A stretch of 64,000 bases of DNA from positions 75,708,268-75,772,267 of the forward strand of contig NC_134847.1 of the NCBI RefSeq assembly GCF_965363235.1. The letters are read 5' to 3'. Positions 1-13,500 of the stretch are shown in pieces. Each line of letters starts with the position of its first letter. Position 1 is the first letter of the stretch. A program made the position numbers and the translations under genes. The DNA comes from Mytilus galloprovincialis. Lineage: Eukaryota; Mollusca; Bivalvia; Mytilida; Mytilidae. The notes below the pieces were generated by a model, which did no database searches, was not told the origin of the DNA, and saw only the letters and a program-made list of their open reading frames with translations.

Positions 1-1630
1 CAGCCAGACCAATGAGTGCTACACAGAGAGCTATAGAGGACAAAGTCTTCTCTATATATATCAAGGGAGAACATTTATTCAATATTTGTTTTATTTTACT
101 GCCAGACCAATGAGTGCTACACAGAGAGCTATAGAGGACAGAGTATTCTCTATATATATCAAGGGAGACAATTTATTCAATATTTGTTTTGTTTATTACA
201 GCCAGACCAATGAGTGCTACACAGAGAACTATAGAGGACAGAGTATTCTCTATATATATCATGGGAGACAATTTATTCAATATTTGTTTTACTTTACAGC
301 CAGACCAATGAGTGCTACAGAGAGAGCTATAGAGGACAGAGTATTCTCTATATATATCATGGGAGACAATTTATTCAATATTTGTTTTACTTTACAGCAA
401 GACCAATGAGTGCTACAGAGAGAGCTATAGAGGACAGAGTATTCTCTATATATATCAAGGGAGACAATTTATTCAATATTTGTTTTGTTTATTACAGCCA
501 GACCAATGAGTGCTACACAGAGAGCTATAGAGGACAGAGTATTTTCTATATATCAAGGGAGACAATTTATTCAATATTTGTTTTGTTTATTACAGCCAGA
601 CTAATGAGTGCTACACAGAGACCTATAGAGGACAGAGTATTCTCTATATATATCATGGGAGACAATTTATTCAATATTTGTTTTATTTTACAGCCAGACC
701 AATGAGTGCTACACAGAGAGCTATAGAGGACAAAGTCTTCTCTATATATATCAAGGGAGACAATTTATTCAATATTTGTTTTGTTTTTTACAGCCAGACC
801 AATGAGTGCTACACAGAGAGCTATAGAGGACAGAGTATTCTCTATATATATCATGGGAGACAATTTATTCAATATTTGTTTTGTTTTTTACAGCCAGACC
901 AATGAGTGCTACACAGAGAGCTATAGAGGACAGAGTATTCTCTATATATATCAAGAGAGACAATTTATTCAATATTTGTTTGTTTTACAGCCAGACCAAT
1001 GAGTGCTACACAGAGAGCTATAGAGGACAGAGTATTCTCTATATATATCAAGAGAGACAATTTATTCAATATTTGTTTGTTTTTACAGCCAGACAAATGA
1101 GTGCTACAGAGAGAGCTATAGAGGACAGAGTATTCTCTATATATATCAAGGGAGACAATTTATTCAATATTTGTTTGTTTTTACAGCCAGACCAATGAGT
1201 GCTACACAGAGAGCTATAGAGGACAGAGTATTCTCTATATATATCAAGGGAGACAATTTATTCTATATTTGTTTGTTTTTACAGCCAGACCAATGAGTGC
1301 TACACAGAGAGCTATAGAGGACAGAGTATTCTCTATATATATCAAGGGAGACAATTTATTCTATATTTGTTTGTTTTTACAGCCAGACCAATGAGTGCTA
1401 CACAGAGAGCTATAGAGGACAGAGTATTCTCTATATATATCAAGAGAGACAATTTATTCAATATTTGTTTGTTTTTACAGCCAGACCAATGAGTGCTACA
1501 CAGAGAGCTATAGAGGACAGAGTATTCTCTATTTATATCAAGGGAGACAATTTATTCAATATTTGTTTGTTTTTACAGCCAGACCAATGAGTGCTACACA
1601 GAGAGCTATAGAGGACAGAGTATTCTCTAT
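1..1630 (+). repeat. 17-copy tandem array of a ~98 bp unit holding a splice acceptor and exon start
   Basis: Seventeen head-to-tail units are visible, starting near 3, 102, 201, 300, 397, 497, 595, 693, 794, 893, 990, 1089, 1187, 1285, 1384, 1482 and 1579. Each has a T-rich stretch, a TTTACAG-type acceptor, about 50 bases reading CCAGACCAATGAGTGC onward, then TATATATATCAAGGGAGA and ATTTATTCAATATTTG. Units are about 90-98% alike. The last unit runs into the real exon at 1579-1668, which alone has a donor (GTAAGT at 1669). The array is therefore an expansion of an intron end plus exon start. It continues past the left window edge, so the full copy number is unknown. Confidence 0.97.
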
Positions 1631-3873
1631 AGTAACAAAACAGAACATAGACAGTGATGAAAGCGATGGTAAGTAGAAGTTGAAGAGATTTGTGTTTTTT
1701 AAAAGTACACAAAATATTCATCAATCTTATTATGTTCCCTTTGAATGAAGAAATATGTTTTGTTTTAAATTTTCTTTTTGTTTTCATTGTATGGTTCTTT
1801 TAATATCATTTTTTCTTATTTATAACTTTTTTTTTTATTTCGACCTAAACTTTTATATTTAGCATTGAGGTATATCACCTTAATGGATGGAATGAAATAT
1901 GTACTAATTTCTTTTCTTGATAAATTGTGTATTCAAATGACTTTTAGATAAATATATACAGTAAAAATATATTATTGATTACTATTCAATAAACGCACCT
2001 AGGGTTTCACTCACCCAAACTAATTTCTTTTCAAAACCTGATACTTTTAAAACAGCTCTTTTCCTTTTTTTTTTAAATTAAATCTGTAAAAGTAAACCAT
2101 AATAGGTCAGAGTTCGGTTTTCAAAAATGACTAGTGTTAAACAATTCAAACAGGAATCCAATAATCTAATATATATTAAAAAAAAACAAAAAAAACACAT
2201 CAACAAACGACACCCATTGAACATGAGGTTCCTGACTTTGAACAGGTGCAAACAAATGCAGGGGGTTTAACCTTATTTTGATAATAATGTTTTTTTTACT
2301 TTTTTCATTTGAACAAAGACTCTCTTATTTAGGTATAAGCAAAAGAATAGGTAGAATAATATTTGTTATCACATAGGGTACAGGGTTAAGTGATCAATCA
2401 CTGTGAAAAGGGTTGCTGTGCTAGTTTTCTGAAACAATATATGTATCAATCATATGGGAATTGAGGTGGTACTTCTTACAAAATGGCAACAAAAATAAGA
2501 GTGCTTAAGGGTTAAATTAAAGTATATATATTTAGGTGAATCACTGATAAAGGCCATTGGCAAATTATGTTACTCCATTATTCCTTAAGGATAAACTTTT
2601 GAAACTCAAAATGACACAAATATACAGATATGACTGTGGGTGCATGTTGGTGCTATTGTTGTAAAAATACACATACTCTTTAACCACTAAACAGGTGCAT
2701 AAATATAATGGTGGAGGGAAATAAGAAAATAATGCACGTTTTAAAAATAGCACATATTACTTTTGTAGCGAAACTTGGTTGAAAGAAATAGTAGAAAATA
2801 CAACCTTAACATATGCAATTATTGTATAAGTCTTATTTTTGTTGTCGTTAGCAGAAAGTTAACTTGCTGCATCTATCCTCTTATTGTCTCTCTAAGTCAT
2901 TAGGAACAATACATTAAATATTGTTATTGAATCAATAAATCCATGCTATATTTTCTAAGTTTTATGATTTCTGAACTAAAGAAACTAATACTTTTCAGTT
3001 ATCTCTATAAATATATTTTCTGAAATTACAAATCCATTGTTTTTATTTTCAGTTGAAAAATATCTTTATTATTATGTTTTGTGAACTTATGAATCCATGT
3101 TTTATTTTCAGTTGAAAGTGTAGAGACAGATCTTTTAGATAACATGTATTTTGAAGAGGAAGATTTTGGTGTAAGTTGCATTTAATGAATAAAAATAATC
3201 AAATTTTCTTTGAAAATCAATGCTAATTTTATAGAACTTTGAAAAAAATAATATTGTGGATGATTTTGCTTTAAACCCATCTGCAGTTTTATAGTAATCC
3301 AAGTTATGCTATATTTTATTTGTTAAGTTAACCCACCTTTTCTGAAATTGTTAGCAATTACATGACCTCGCATATGGTAAGTTCTAGTAATATTCAGATG
3401 TCACACAAGAAGACAATTTATAGAAAATTAAGTTTTTATGGCATCTAGTATTGCGAAATCTTCAATCAAGTGTCTGGGAATCCTTAAAAGAGACAAGATG
3501 TAAAGAAGCTAGAAAAAAATCATTATTTTACAATCAGATTTTGTCTGATTTTGTCTTAATTGAGAACAAATGAATTTCTGTGTAGGATATAAATTAATTG
3601 AATATATTATATAGGTTTATTGACACTTGCACAAATCTAACAAAAATAATGTTATGTAAGGTGAACATACAAATAATCCATTTTATCCAAACTGCCTTTT
3701 TGTAGGATTACCTAAAGCTTGGACCTTTGGAATTAAAACTATTGAACGTGACAGGGACACAAATGCCTATACATGTTCCTGAAGCTTTGACTGAAGAGGA
3801 AAGTGATGCTAAGAAATGTAAACCTGATGAATGGCCTGTCACAGCTCCCATGCTCAAAAGTATTCAGACATGA
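1579..3873 (+). CDS. 3' end of an unrecognised gene, last three exons
   Basis: Exons are 1579-1668, 3112-3170 and 3706-3873, each bounded by AG/GT, with matching phases (G|TT across the first junction, phase 0 at the second). The first reads RPMSATQRAIEDRVFSIVTK, followed by an acidic stretch rich in D, E and S. The second continues ESVETDLLDNMYFEEEDFG. The third ends APMLKSIQT and the stop TGA at 3871-3873. About 104 C-terminal residues are visible, acidic and without transmembrane segments. I do not recognise the family. The 5' part lies left of the window. The first exon's acceptor is one of at least 17 tandem copies, so acceptor choice may vary. A poly(A) signal follows at 4178. Confidence 0.72.
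2185..2275 (+). repeat. Fragment of mussel dispersed repeat, 3' part
   Basis: The run GAGGTTCCTGACTTTGAACA, then GGTGCAAACAAATGC and GGGGGTTTAAC, is a diverged copy of the block GAGGCTCCTGACTTCGGACA through GGCGGGGTTAAAC found at about 49585-49630. Confidence 0.6.
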
Positions 3874-4177
3874 ACAGTCATTATATGTTGTCAGTATTTC
3901 CTGTAAAGCTGGAATCTGATCATATCAAAGTTAAGAATATCAAAATGCCATATCCCTATAAAATACCAGGGACTGTCTCAGTTTTATTCTGAGGCTCAAA
4001 TAGTGTGGAGTATTTCTTCCATATTTGTTTAAAAATTGACAACTGTGATGAGATATCAAATGTTTTATTTCTCTGCAAGTTTATTTTTCTATTTATATGC
4101 AACATGGTTTTTTTTTCTGTATGATTATATATGTTGCATGTTAAGATACTGTGATCTTGTATTTGTCTATTTATTTT

Positions 4178-4183
4178 AATAAA
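4178..4183 (+). promoter_or_regulatory. Poly(A) signal AATAAA of the 5'-most gene
   Basis: This AATAAA is the first canonical signal in the 3' flank, about 305 bases after the stop at 3873, followed by a TTG/GGTT-rich stretch. It would give a 3' UTR of roughly 320 bases. Confidence 0.5.
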
Positions 4184-4199
4184 TATTTAATTGTTGGTT

Positions 4200-6490
4200 T
4201 TGCTCAACTTTATTTGTGAAATGTGACACTTTTCTTTTTTAATATTAGTTTGATAAAGGCTTTTTTACTTATTCGTTAAGTTTTCAACATGCATTATATT
4301 CATTTGATATTGAATATGACATGATGTTTACTTCTGAATTTCTGATCTTTCTTGGATATATATAAATGTCCATTGTAATACACTAAAACCCACAAATTCC
4401 TTGGTCCATACTTTCAGGAGTTGTTTCTATTTGCTCTGTTGTATAAACAGCAGGTGATTTGCAAATTATGAGACAGGACAATCACAGATGATTGTGTATT
4501 TGTAATATCCAAAGATGTGACTGTTTTCACAAAAAGAGATTTGTTGTGATGAGAGTTGATAGAATACAGTTTGCATGTATAATATGTAATATCAAAAAGT
4601 AGACTCTTGCAAATTTGTTTCTTAATACTATCAAAACCTTTGTTTTCCTGTCTTTTTAATTTAATCGTTTTAATTTATGGTGAACTTATATCTTTTTGAT
4701 ATTGATAATAATTTTTTTTAATCTCTGCAGTGATTTTTATAACTAACTTGCATTGTGTACAGATATTTGCCAATGGTATTTCACCTCTTGTTATAATGGC
4801 AGTGTTTCTTTTAACAGTGAACAATTCTATTCATTCTGCCATTTGATAAGGGACTTTCCATTTTGAATATTCCCCACAGTTCAGTATTTTCATGATTTTA
4901 CTTCTTATAGACAGATTGTTGTTGATATAATTGAGAGTAATCTAATTTTGATGGAACATTATTTGAGTAAAAGTGTTTCTCTAAAACAATTCAAATTTAA
5001 CAGTAATGTTTTGGAACAAATTTGATAAAACATCTAAATAATTTATTATTTACTAGAAAAACTTTAAAATGATGGGAACTGCTAATTTTCCAAAGAATTT
5101 GTGATTAAAGAAAAACCCAAGTTTTCCTGTGATACAACGTTTAGCTCTAATGCTTCATTAAGGAGTAGATCTATAATGAAATCCTAAATTGGATATTTGC
5201 TTGAATAACAAGGGATGCATAAAAACCTTTAATCAAATAATTGTATTGAATTAGATTCAATTTAATTGTTTTTTCTGTCAGATTTTATTCTGAATGTTCT
5301 GAGAATTAGATTATGATTGCATTAATGTAATGTAAGCTGATGCTTTTAACTTTCTATCGGTATTCTAAATACAATGAAAAAGGTTGAAACCTTAGCGCTG
5401 TAAAAATCTTATAGAAAACTTATTGCATGCAATTCCTCATTAGTTTTAGAAAAATACTGTTAACTTGAAAAATCTAATTTAAAATTAAGTTAGAAATATT
5501 GTTGGAAATGTGTGTTAATTTTTGTTTCCATTGAAAGCTCTATAATTCATCTGTCTTAAATATTAACCGCATGTAATGTAGAATGGATTGATTAAGACCA
5601 TGACATAAGTATAATATATAATATTTAAGGAAAAAAAAAGAAATAGTTATTCATGATGAACACAGTTTTATGAGTGTCTACATCAAAGAATAAATTGTTA
5701 AAACGATTGAATGATACCAAAAAACAAGTTCTTTTAGTTTCAACAAAGTTTGTTGTAAAAAAATCAATGCAGGATATTCAAACTAAACATTACAGCTAGG
5801 ATCATTCCATTTTTACCTATTTTCCTGCAGAAGTCCAATTTTTATAAGATTGTAGTTATAGCATCTTTTTAAACTGTGAGCTTCCTACATGTACTTATGG
5901 CTTGACAATAGATTTACCAAAATTCAGTATGAACATGGCTAACAGAAAAATGAACGCAGCCAAAATGAAATAAATAAAATCACATGCATTCAAAAAGTTT
6001 TTTTCACAGGTGTTTTTCATAACAAATCATTACAATGGAAAAGGGTATTTCAATATGTTTATGGAAAGGGTTTAAGTATGCATTTATTTATGTAATTTAA
6101 TCTTTTCATCAACATTGTTTAACTATGAAATTTCATTTGTATTTTGGAATAAAAGAAGTCAAAAAATGAATATTCTTTAAAAAAAAACATTTACCATTTC
6201 AATTTTATTGAAACCAGTTGCACATTTTGACAATAAATGTCTCTTCAGTGATACTTATGACCAACGTATTTAAAAGTTCAAAGCCTAAAACAAACATGAA
6301 ACCAAACAGGACCAAACAATAAAGCCAAAACCAGACCAAGGAAATTGTCTCAATACTAATAGCATTTAACACAGGGTTGTGAATTCTGCTATTTGTCACC
6401 AATTTCAAATATTGGTTTATAAGATAGTATTACAATTTTTTCATTAAATACCATGAAGTGAAATTCTTGTTAAATATTTGTAATTTTTCA
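4200..6490. other. Intergenic AT-rich stretch with one short repeat piece
   Basis: I see no gene here. The ORFs are short and match nothing I know. About 4830-4900 (GGGACTTTCCATTTTGAATA, then CAGTTCAGTATTTT) matches the far end of the tail repeat seen in full near 15990-16290. Confidence 0.5.
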
Positions 6491-6665
6491 TTCTGTAAAA
6501 TTGAGAATGGAAATGGTGAATGTGTCAAAGAAACTACAACTGATCTATAAAAGACAAAAAACAGCCAATGGCTACCAATAGGTCTTCAATACAGCGAGAA
6601 AATCTTGCACCTGGAGGCAGGCTTCAGCTGGTCACTAAACAAAATGTGTACTAGTTCAGTGAAAA
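6490..6665 (+). repeat. Dispersed mussel repeat (GGAAATGGGGAATGTGTCAA family), 5' part
   Basis: AAAATTGAGAATGGAAATGG through CAGCCAATGGC, TCTTCAATACAGCGAGAAAA and GTACTAGTTCAGTG matches the longer copies at 49340-49690 and 58437-58745 in order and spacing. This copy stops after the first half. I recall the family as abundant in Mytilus; its class is unknown to me. Confidence 0.85.
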
Positions 6666-7129
6666 GAGTTGTCACATATATACATTACTATTCATTAGTG
6701 AAAGTTACGAAGACAACATTTAAATCAATGTTTACTAAATTGGTATTCTGATAGCATATATTTCACTCCTTGGTCATTAATTGTTTATACAGTCTGGTAT
6801 CTTTAATGAGTTTTGCAACACCTTCATAAACTAATCATTTACACTTTACTTAAGCTCCTTCATATTAGATTACACACAGTAAAATATGAAGGACTGACTT
6901 AGAACAAGCATACTTTCCCTTTTTAAAAGTGAATAATGTGAATTGATATTAAAAAAAAATATATCAAAATAATTCTCAGAATAAATCTTCCTTACACATT
7001 TTATATTTATCTGACAATACTGCCGATGAATGTAAGAAATATTTATTATATTAATTCGAACTTATCGCTTGGTGAAAATTCTTTCAGCCTAAAAGTAGAT
7101 GCTTTGAATAGGTGCGAAAGATACCAGAA

Positions 7130-8030
7130 AGATATACAGTCAGACTCATAGATCGAAAATAAAAAGACAAAAAATAGAACACAATACACAACATAGAAAA
7201 CTAAAGACTAAGCAACACGAATCCCACCAAAAACTTGGGGTGATCTCAGGTGCTCCGGAATGGTACACAGATCCTGCTCCATATGTGGCACCCATCGTGT
7301 TGCTCATGTTATTACAAATCCGGTAAATAGTCTAATTTGGTAGGTCATATTCGTGAAAAGGGAAGGTGATTGTAGTTACGACATCAGTAGCATATCCGAT
7401 ATCACCTGTGAATCGTTTATTCCATAACAGTTAACCAACTCGTGATGGGGTCCGTAAAATTTACGAAGGGATGATTTCAACTCCAGCATTTGGAACTCTT
7501 GGTTTAAAAGCTTCCTTGTGAGCAGCAACCCACTATCAAGGAAATTATGATAGGAAATACAAGCCCGGGAATATTGTATCAATTAGGAGATATATACTCT
7601 GTATGCAAGCGGTGCTTGAATGTTGCTACATAGAAGTGGAAAGTTCACAAGTTGAAATCATCTCTTTTGTCGTAAAGTTTTGTTTTCAACTGACCCTCAT
7701 TGTCAATTTCTAGATGTAAGTCAAGATATGAGGCCGACTTAACTGTATCTGTTGTATCCTTTATCTCTAGTTCGATGGGATAGATGCGTTCAACATAGTC
7801 ACCAAATTTTGAATTATTTAGTGAGAGAACATCATCTACATAGCGGAAATAAAGTTAAAGGATATTGCTAATTTTGTTTATCTTTCTTCCTCAGAAGTTC
7901 CTGTATGAAGTCAGCCCGCCCATTGGAATGCCGACAATGTTGAAAAAACACGTCCCCCAAACGTAACAAATATGTTGTCACTCAAGAAATTAAGCATCTT
8001 GATAATGTCAGTTTCAGAGAATATTTGTTT
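7130..8030 (-). mobile_element. Retroelement fossil: C-terminal reverse-transcriptase part plus tail
   Basis: On the minus strand, pieces of a bivalve RT-bearing retroelement are readable: the DDVLSLNNSKF block near 7850-7800, then LDLHLEIDNEGQLKTKLYDK, then YSRACISYHNFLDSGLLLTR and LKSSLRKFYG to about 7376. A non-coding tail runs on to about 7130 (CATAGATCGAAAATAAAAAG on the plus strand). The element is broken, with several breaks, and lacks its N-terminal part. Other pieces of the family lie at 8170-8340, 17035-17120, 18850-18960 and 62410-63250. I cannot place the family firmly; a Penelope-like or related retroelement is possible. Confidence 0.75.
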
Positions 8031-8169
8031 TAAACCTTAGAATATGGAATATTCTATATTAAAATGGAAGTCAATTCTTGTCTATTAGGGAAAATCTGTT
8101 TCAAAGATTAAAAAACAAACAATCAGTCCTTTACCGTCATAGTCCTTTCTTTAACAATTAGAAATCATG

Positions 8170-8340
8170 TCTTTTTACATAAAGCTCCTTAATTAGTTTT
8201 CAACCGACCTTCATCCCGGGAATCAAGTTCAGATATGACGCATATAGTTAGTTGTCTTAATTCAAGGTCCAACATATAATGATTGATCAACATAGTCACC
8301 GAACTTAGAATTATTTAGTGAAAGGACATCATCTATATAC
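8170..8340 (-). mobile_element. Second, more diverged piece of the same retroelement
   Basis: AACATAGTCACCGAACTTAG, then AATTATTTAGTGAAAGGACA and TCATCTATATAC repeat the segment at about 7795-7845, and the bases before it match the next stretch downstream. It is a short fossil fragment. A small MITE begins ten bases to its right. Confidence 0.65.
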
Positions 8341-8349
8341 TAATAGAAC

Positions 8350-8413
8350 CACAGGCACTTGTCTCGGATTTTTTTTTTATATGGAGGGGATCTGAGACAA
8401 GTGCATGCATGTG
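8350..8413. mobile_element. 64-bp palindromic mini-MITE with 8-bp target duplication
   Basis: The left end CACAGGCACTTGTCTCGGAT is inverted on the right as ATCTGAGACAAGTGC with a 4-base insertion before the final ATGTG. It is flanked by AATAGAAC (8342-8349) and AATTGAAC (8414-8421), an 8-bp duplication with one difference. The same ends and duplication size occur at 14656-14748, which supports a real family. An 8-bp duplication is typical of hAT elements. Confidence 0.75.
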
Positions 8414-8639
8414 AATTGAACGTAAAGTTGTCTTCTTTCCATTCTTCAAAATTCCTGTATGAATTATGCTTTATACAATTAATGGAACAAGTCTGTATGA
8501 ACAGATGCTCAGTTGTTTCACATAGGAATACCGAATGTCTTTTTAAAAACCAATCCACCAAATATATGTAGTTTATACACATTTATCATCTAAAAAAACT
8601 TCATTTCGTGTAGAAGACTACACGTGTATACTTAGGTGT

Positions 8640-10530
8640 TGAAAGATTAGGCAATACTCAATATCGAATCAATATCCAATTATAAATTAAAGTAAATTCG
8701 AGGTTTTCCATATCGGTCAGTGCACTCTTTATTACAACTGTAAACGACAAAGCTATTAATGTTTACCTCACGCTGATGGACGAGCAGTCGTGCTAATATG
8801 TTAAACATATGATAGTTTATAAAATAATTACTCATTAAAAACACTCCAAATAGTTCTCTTCCCTAGCCATACTTTTCCTAGCTTATTTTGTAGAATTTTG
8901 TGGAATTTTCAGTTTTAAATGCCCTTCAAACAAGTCAGATCTGTTTTTAGTTTTGCATTTCATAACAGAATAAAATGCACCTAGATATTGATAAATTGCA
9001 GTGACACCTTTGAACCGTTTGCAAAAGTAACATGAACAAACAATTAGATTATGTTTCGCCTTATCCTGTATCTATTTACATATGCTACCAATAACAGTTA
9101 TTTGTTCCCGTGAGCGTTTAATGATTAGTTAATTTTGACCTTAATAGTATCTCTTTTATTCAATTATAAAGATACTCTTTATTTGATATTGACTTATTTC
9201 CTTTTTATAAGGAAGGCAGAATTCTAGCAGCATAACAAATCTAATCAAATAAACTGTATTTTTTTACTAAGACGATATGCACTAAAATGTTGTGTTCATT
9301 TTCAAAATCAATGCATCTATTTCTGTGGTACTGTATATATAGAGTTTCATTGCTGTTGTAAAAGTCAGATCCAGTGTAAACTTATATTATGATTTCATAT
9401 GTTATAGAGCTGCCATCAGACAGAAGTCGATTTTTATCGATTAACCTCAGACAGTTTAGTCCTTTAACTACGCTATATCAGATAGATAGATAGAGAAGTG
9501 ACTTTAAGAAAGTACTAGTAATCAAACACATCAAAGTCTAACAACCCCTCGACAGTTACTCCTTTAGTATTTTGCAATATTTCTGCACATTATCAAATGA
9601 CTGTTTACCCTTCCGGAGCACATGCGTTTTGTGACGAACTTTACTTTTTTATTTGGGTTCGCTCTGCTCACTTAAAAAAATATCAATGTTTTGTTTTTGT
9701 TTGTCATCTTAATTATTTTTGTTTGTCATGGTGTTGTCTGTAATGTGATTTTTGATGGCTCACTTTTTTTTGTTCTCACTCTTTTGACAATTATGATGTT
9801 TTGTGTAGGGCTCTGGTTGTCATTTGTTGTCCCCTCTATTTGACCGATGTGTTGTCTGTCTTTATAGAACTGATGATTTTTGATTTTTTTTTATCGCGCA
9901 CAAGATCATGACTACGAGATAGATACTTCAGTATTTTCTGTCTATTTTTATTTTGTATTTGGTTATCAACAGCTGTATCTATTTCTTACCAAAGCAATTT
10001 AAAATACTGTCTACTTTGTTAAATTGGAATTTTGGATGCTTTCGATTTACATTCTTATACGATGCTCCGACCATTTACGTAAGTAAGAATTGAACTCCTT
10101 AACGCAGACTATAATAGAAATTTGAAATAGAATTACGTGCTCACAATACAAATGATAAAACTTATTAGCTTGCAGTAGTGAATATCTTTGTATACTTCTC
10201 TGACTTCAATAAATCTTCAGATTTAATCACGAATGTGCGGTTCATTTGGACGTGTGATGGCCACAGAATTATTGAGAAGTTAGTGACACTACGAGTTTCT
10301 TGTGACAAATCGATATAAGATGATCCCAAGATATTGATACCGAAAGTAATATGAAAATTTGATAGTTAACCCATTATATGCTTGATTGATGTTATCGGGA
10401 GTGTTTGTTGGAGAAAATTATTCATCTCGGAAAGCGGAAAGACTAGTTGATTGCTGCTAATAGCATGTCAAACGTTTGCTTCAATAACATATGCTTTTTG
10501 CAATAATATACTTACAAAGTAAAAAGAAAG
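8640..10530. other. Upstream region of the galactosyltransferase gene, no feature found
   Basis: AT-rich with short homopolymers and a short GATA run near 9481. I see no coding exon. If the transferase has a 5' non-coding exon or promoter it lies in or before this stretch, but nothing in the sequence fixes its place. Confidence 0.4.
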
Positions 10531-10584
10531 GTTGAATGTGAAATATATTTCCAGAGTCGAGATGAAAATAAGCAACCATGCATT

Positions 10585-13500
10585 ATGTTATTTCGGAAAG
10601 GCTTTATCAAATCAATCTGTTTATTCACATTCCTATTATCTGCAGTTCTTACTCTTTATGAGATCTGCACTACTTCAAATCAAACACAGGAGACCTTTAA
10701 TGAACACGGAATACATTTTAATACCAAACATGTTGATGTAAAATATAACAGAGAAGCACGAGCTTCCATGAAATTAAGACAGTACCAACGTGTTGCTCAA
10801 TATGAAATAAATAGACAAAGATTCAAAAAGATTATGAAAGAATTAAGTAATAACTCAACAAGGATTACGAATTCTGCTGATACAGAACATTTACCATCGA
10901 GACAAAATTTCGACAATGAGTGTAAAGTATTGGAAAAACTAGGTAAGTAGTACAATCAATTTAGCCGATTTAATACGACTTCTTAAATATCTAAAATTCA
11001 GTTCCTAAAAAAATAGTTTCGTTCAAAAGATAGCTTCAAAAAAGATAAAAATGAAGTAAAGCTTTGAATTTAATCGAAAATTTGAAAATTCTTTCAAGAT
11101 TTATAGTATAGTAAAAAAACTTTTTGGAAGAGGACGTTTCTGTTTTATTGAAGGCTATCAAATAGATTGGACACAAGACGCCATATGGAGTAGAGCACTT
11201 TAAACGAGCATCTATACCTCATATGAGGGATATATAGCCACAGGCAACAATTATTTGAATAAACGCTTTATACTTGAATGGCACATTTTTTTAAAAAGTG
11301 GAATAGATTTTACAAAATAACTTTGATGTGCAAAGTTAATTTTTTTTTCTCTATTTTTTGTTCGAGTCGACTATCGTTTTAAGCTTTAATTCCAAAATAT
11401 CATGGTCCTTTAGGGGGGAAAATACATTTTTTTCGAAATATGTGCAATTACCTTAAATAATAAGCTTCTTTAAGAATTATTTTAATATAATTTTTATAAG
11501 TTCTTTAGGAATAAATGCACTTATTTTTTTAATTTGCTGCTTTCAACCTGTTTACTCATTACAACATAACACTTAATTATTTATTTTATAGCGATGCCTT
11601 TTTCTTAATGACAAAAATATTCAATGATCATTGATTTCCTATTTTTTTTTCTCCAGACGGCCAGATACCTATCAACAATGTATTACTCTGTGATGAAGCA
11701 ATTCACTTTTTAAAAACATTCCATTCTGATGTTGAAGATGGTGGTCACTGGCGATCCAATAACTGTTCTCGTCATGCTCTCATTTTTATCATACCATACA
11801 GGGACAGACAACAGCACCTCTGTATATTACTTCGTTACATAATACCAATGTTGAAAAGACAGCATATAGAGTTCAGGATTATTGTAGCTGAACAAGTAAG
11901 AGTGTAAATATACATATGTCATACATATATAAATGATTTAATTGAGATAATCTAAAATGAGCATTGAAAATCTCTTGTGCTGTTTCACATTTTTATTTTG
12001 TATTATTGTATGATTGATTCTTATTCATCTGCAAATTTTGTGTTTAACTCATCAAAATAGAGAAAAGGGCTATAGTTAGCAATGGCACAAGTGCACATAA
12101 TCAAACAAGACTTACATCAACAACTACAGTTCACCGCACGAAATTTTAAAGAACATTCGCTTAAATGCCTCAACTAAGTCAGGTATATGACAATTGTCCA
12201 TTCGTTTGATGAGTAAGAAATTAAGAATTCTTCGAGTTTTCCAAAATGAAATTAATCATAAAAAACCAACATGCCTAATATCATATTTTCCCATTAATTT
12301 TTTTTCCTATAAAAGGACCAAACAAAGTCCTTGTACAAACAACTTAGATAAACACTTAAGGAATTTTAATTCGCAGTGGTACTTCACAAATGGAACAATA
12401 CATGCTATTGCATTGAATCAAACCAAATAAAACCTCTTCAATCCATATTAGATAGTTGCTACAGTGATTTGCTTTATGTTGATGAAAAGACATTCGAAAA
12501 CAGCAAGATTGGCTTCTTGTTATATCGTTGTAAAAAAACAACATTAGTATACCCTGTTCAATAGTCATAAATCGACTATGGGAAAACAAATCCAGATTAC
12601 AAACTAACACTTAGGTAAACATATCAACAATCAAAGGAAAACAACGGAAAACAGAAGTACTGAAGAGCAACGAAAACAATCATCAACATCTATAGAAACA
12701 AACTATTTGGTAATAACTGCCATATTCCTGACTTGCTAGGGACATTTTAAGAAATAAATGGGTCAAACCTGGTTTTATTGCTAGTCTAAAGTCCCAAACT
12801 ATGGCAATGTTAATAAAAACAAAACACGCTACAATGCCAACACTACAAGACAGGAATACAGTACAAACATACGTAAAAACCCTCAGCAAATAGAAAACAT
12901 AAAAAATGATACATTACAACAAGTAAATCACAGAATAATAACGGACTTCTCCCATGAATCAACGACAACACAGGACACCCCGAACTGCGCGTCAAATGAA
13001 TGGGACCATGCTCAAGATTGGACGCCGTTTTTGCTGTATGGGATGTACTAATACGCAGCCATGTCTGAATTGCAAGAGTTCAACCCGACGCCTTATATCA
13101 GGATAAATGCCATGCACTCTCACATTTACTGTCAATTTCAAAACCTTTTAAGCGGTAGATCCAACTAACATTTAAAGTGACAGTCTTAAAGATGGAAGAA
13201 AGATACCAGAGGGACAGTAAAACTCATAGATCGAAAATAACTTGAGAACGCCATGCCCATACAGGAAAAAGACAAATAGACAAATATTAGTACACAAGAT
13301 ACAACATAGAAAACTAAAGACTAAACATCATGAAACCCACCAAAAACTCTCAATTTCACATCTTTAATTATGGTCTCACATTTATCAGATCATATCGATT
13401 AGTATTATTGTTCTTTTCCTCGTTATGCATGAACGTTTTGTCATTGGACGCCAAGAAATCAACAAATGATTCCAGATTTAAAATTGTGTTCAAATAATCA

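Noticed and set aside
86-1198. Several 73-107-codon ORFs with repeated RPMSAT and FSIYIKGDN motifs, as a repetitive protein
   Set aside because: They arise because three ~98 bp units restore the frame. Each ends at the same CAA TGA in another frame, and the units are acceptor-plus-exon-start copies with no donors.
1-1630. CRISPR-like array
   Set aside because: Units are contiguous with no unique spacers, and the DNA is eukaryotic with intron-exon structure.
10532-10741. 69-codon ORF overlapping galactosyltransferase exon 1
   Set aside because: It is in another frame; only the frame from 10585 continues through all six exons.
12356-12889. Several 62-84-codon ORFs on both strands in intron 2 of the galactosyltransferase gene
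   Set aside because: They overlap each other on both strands, with no domain or splice logic.
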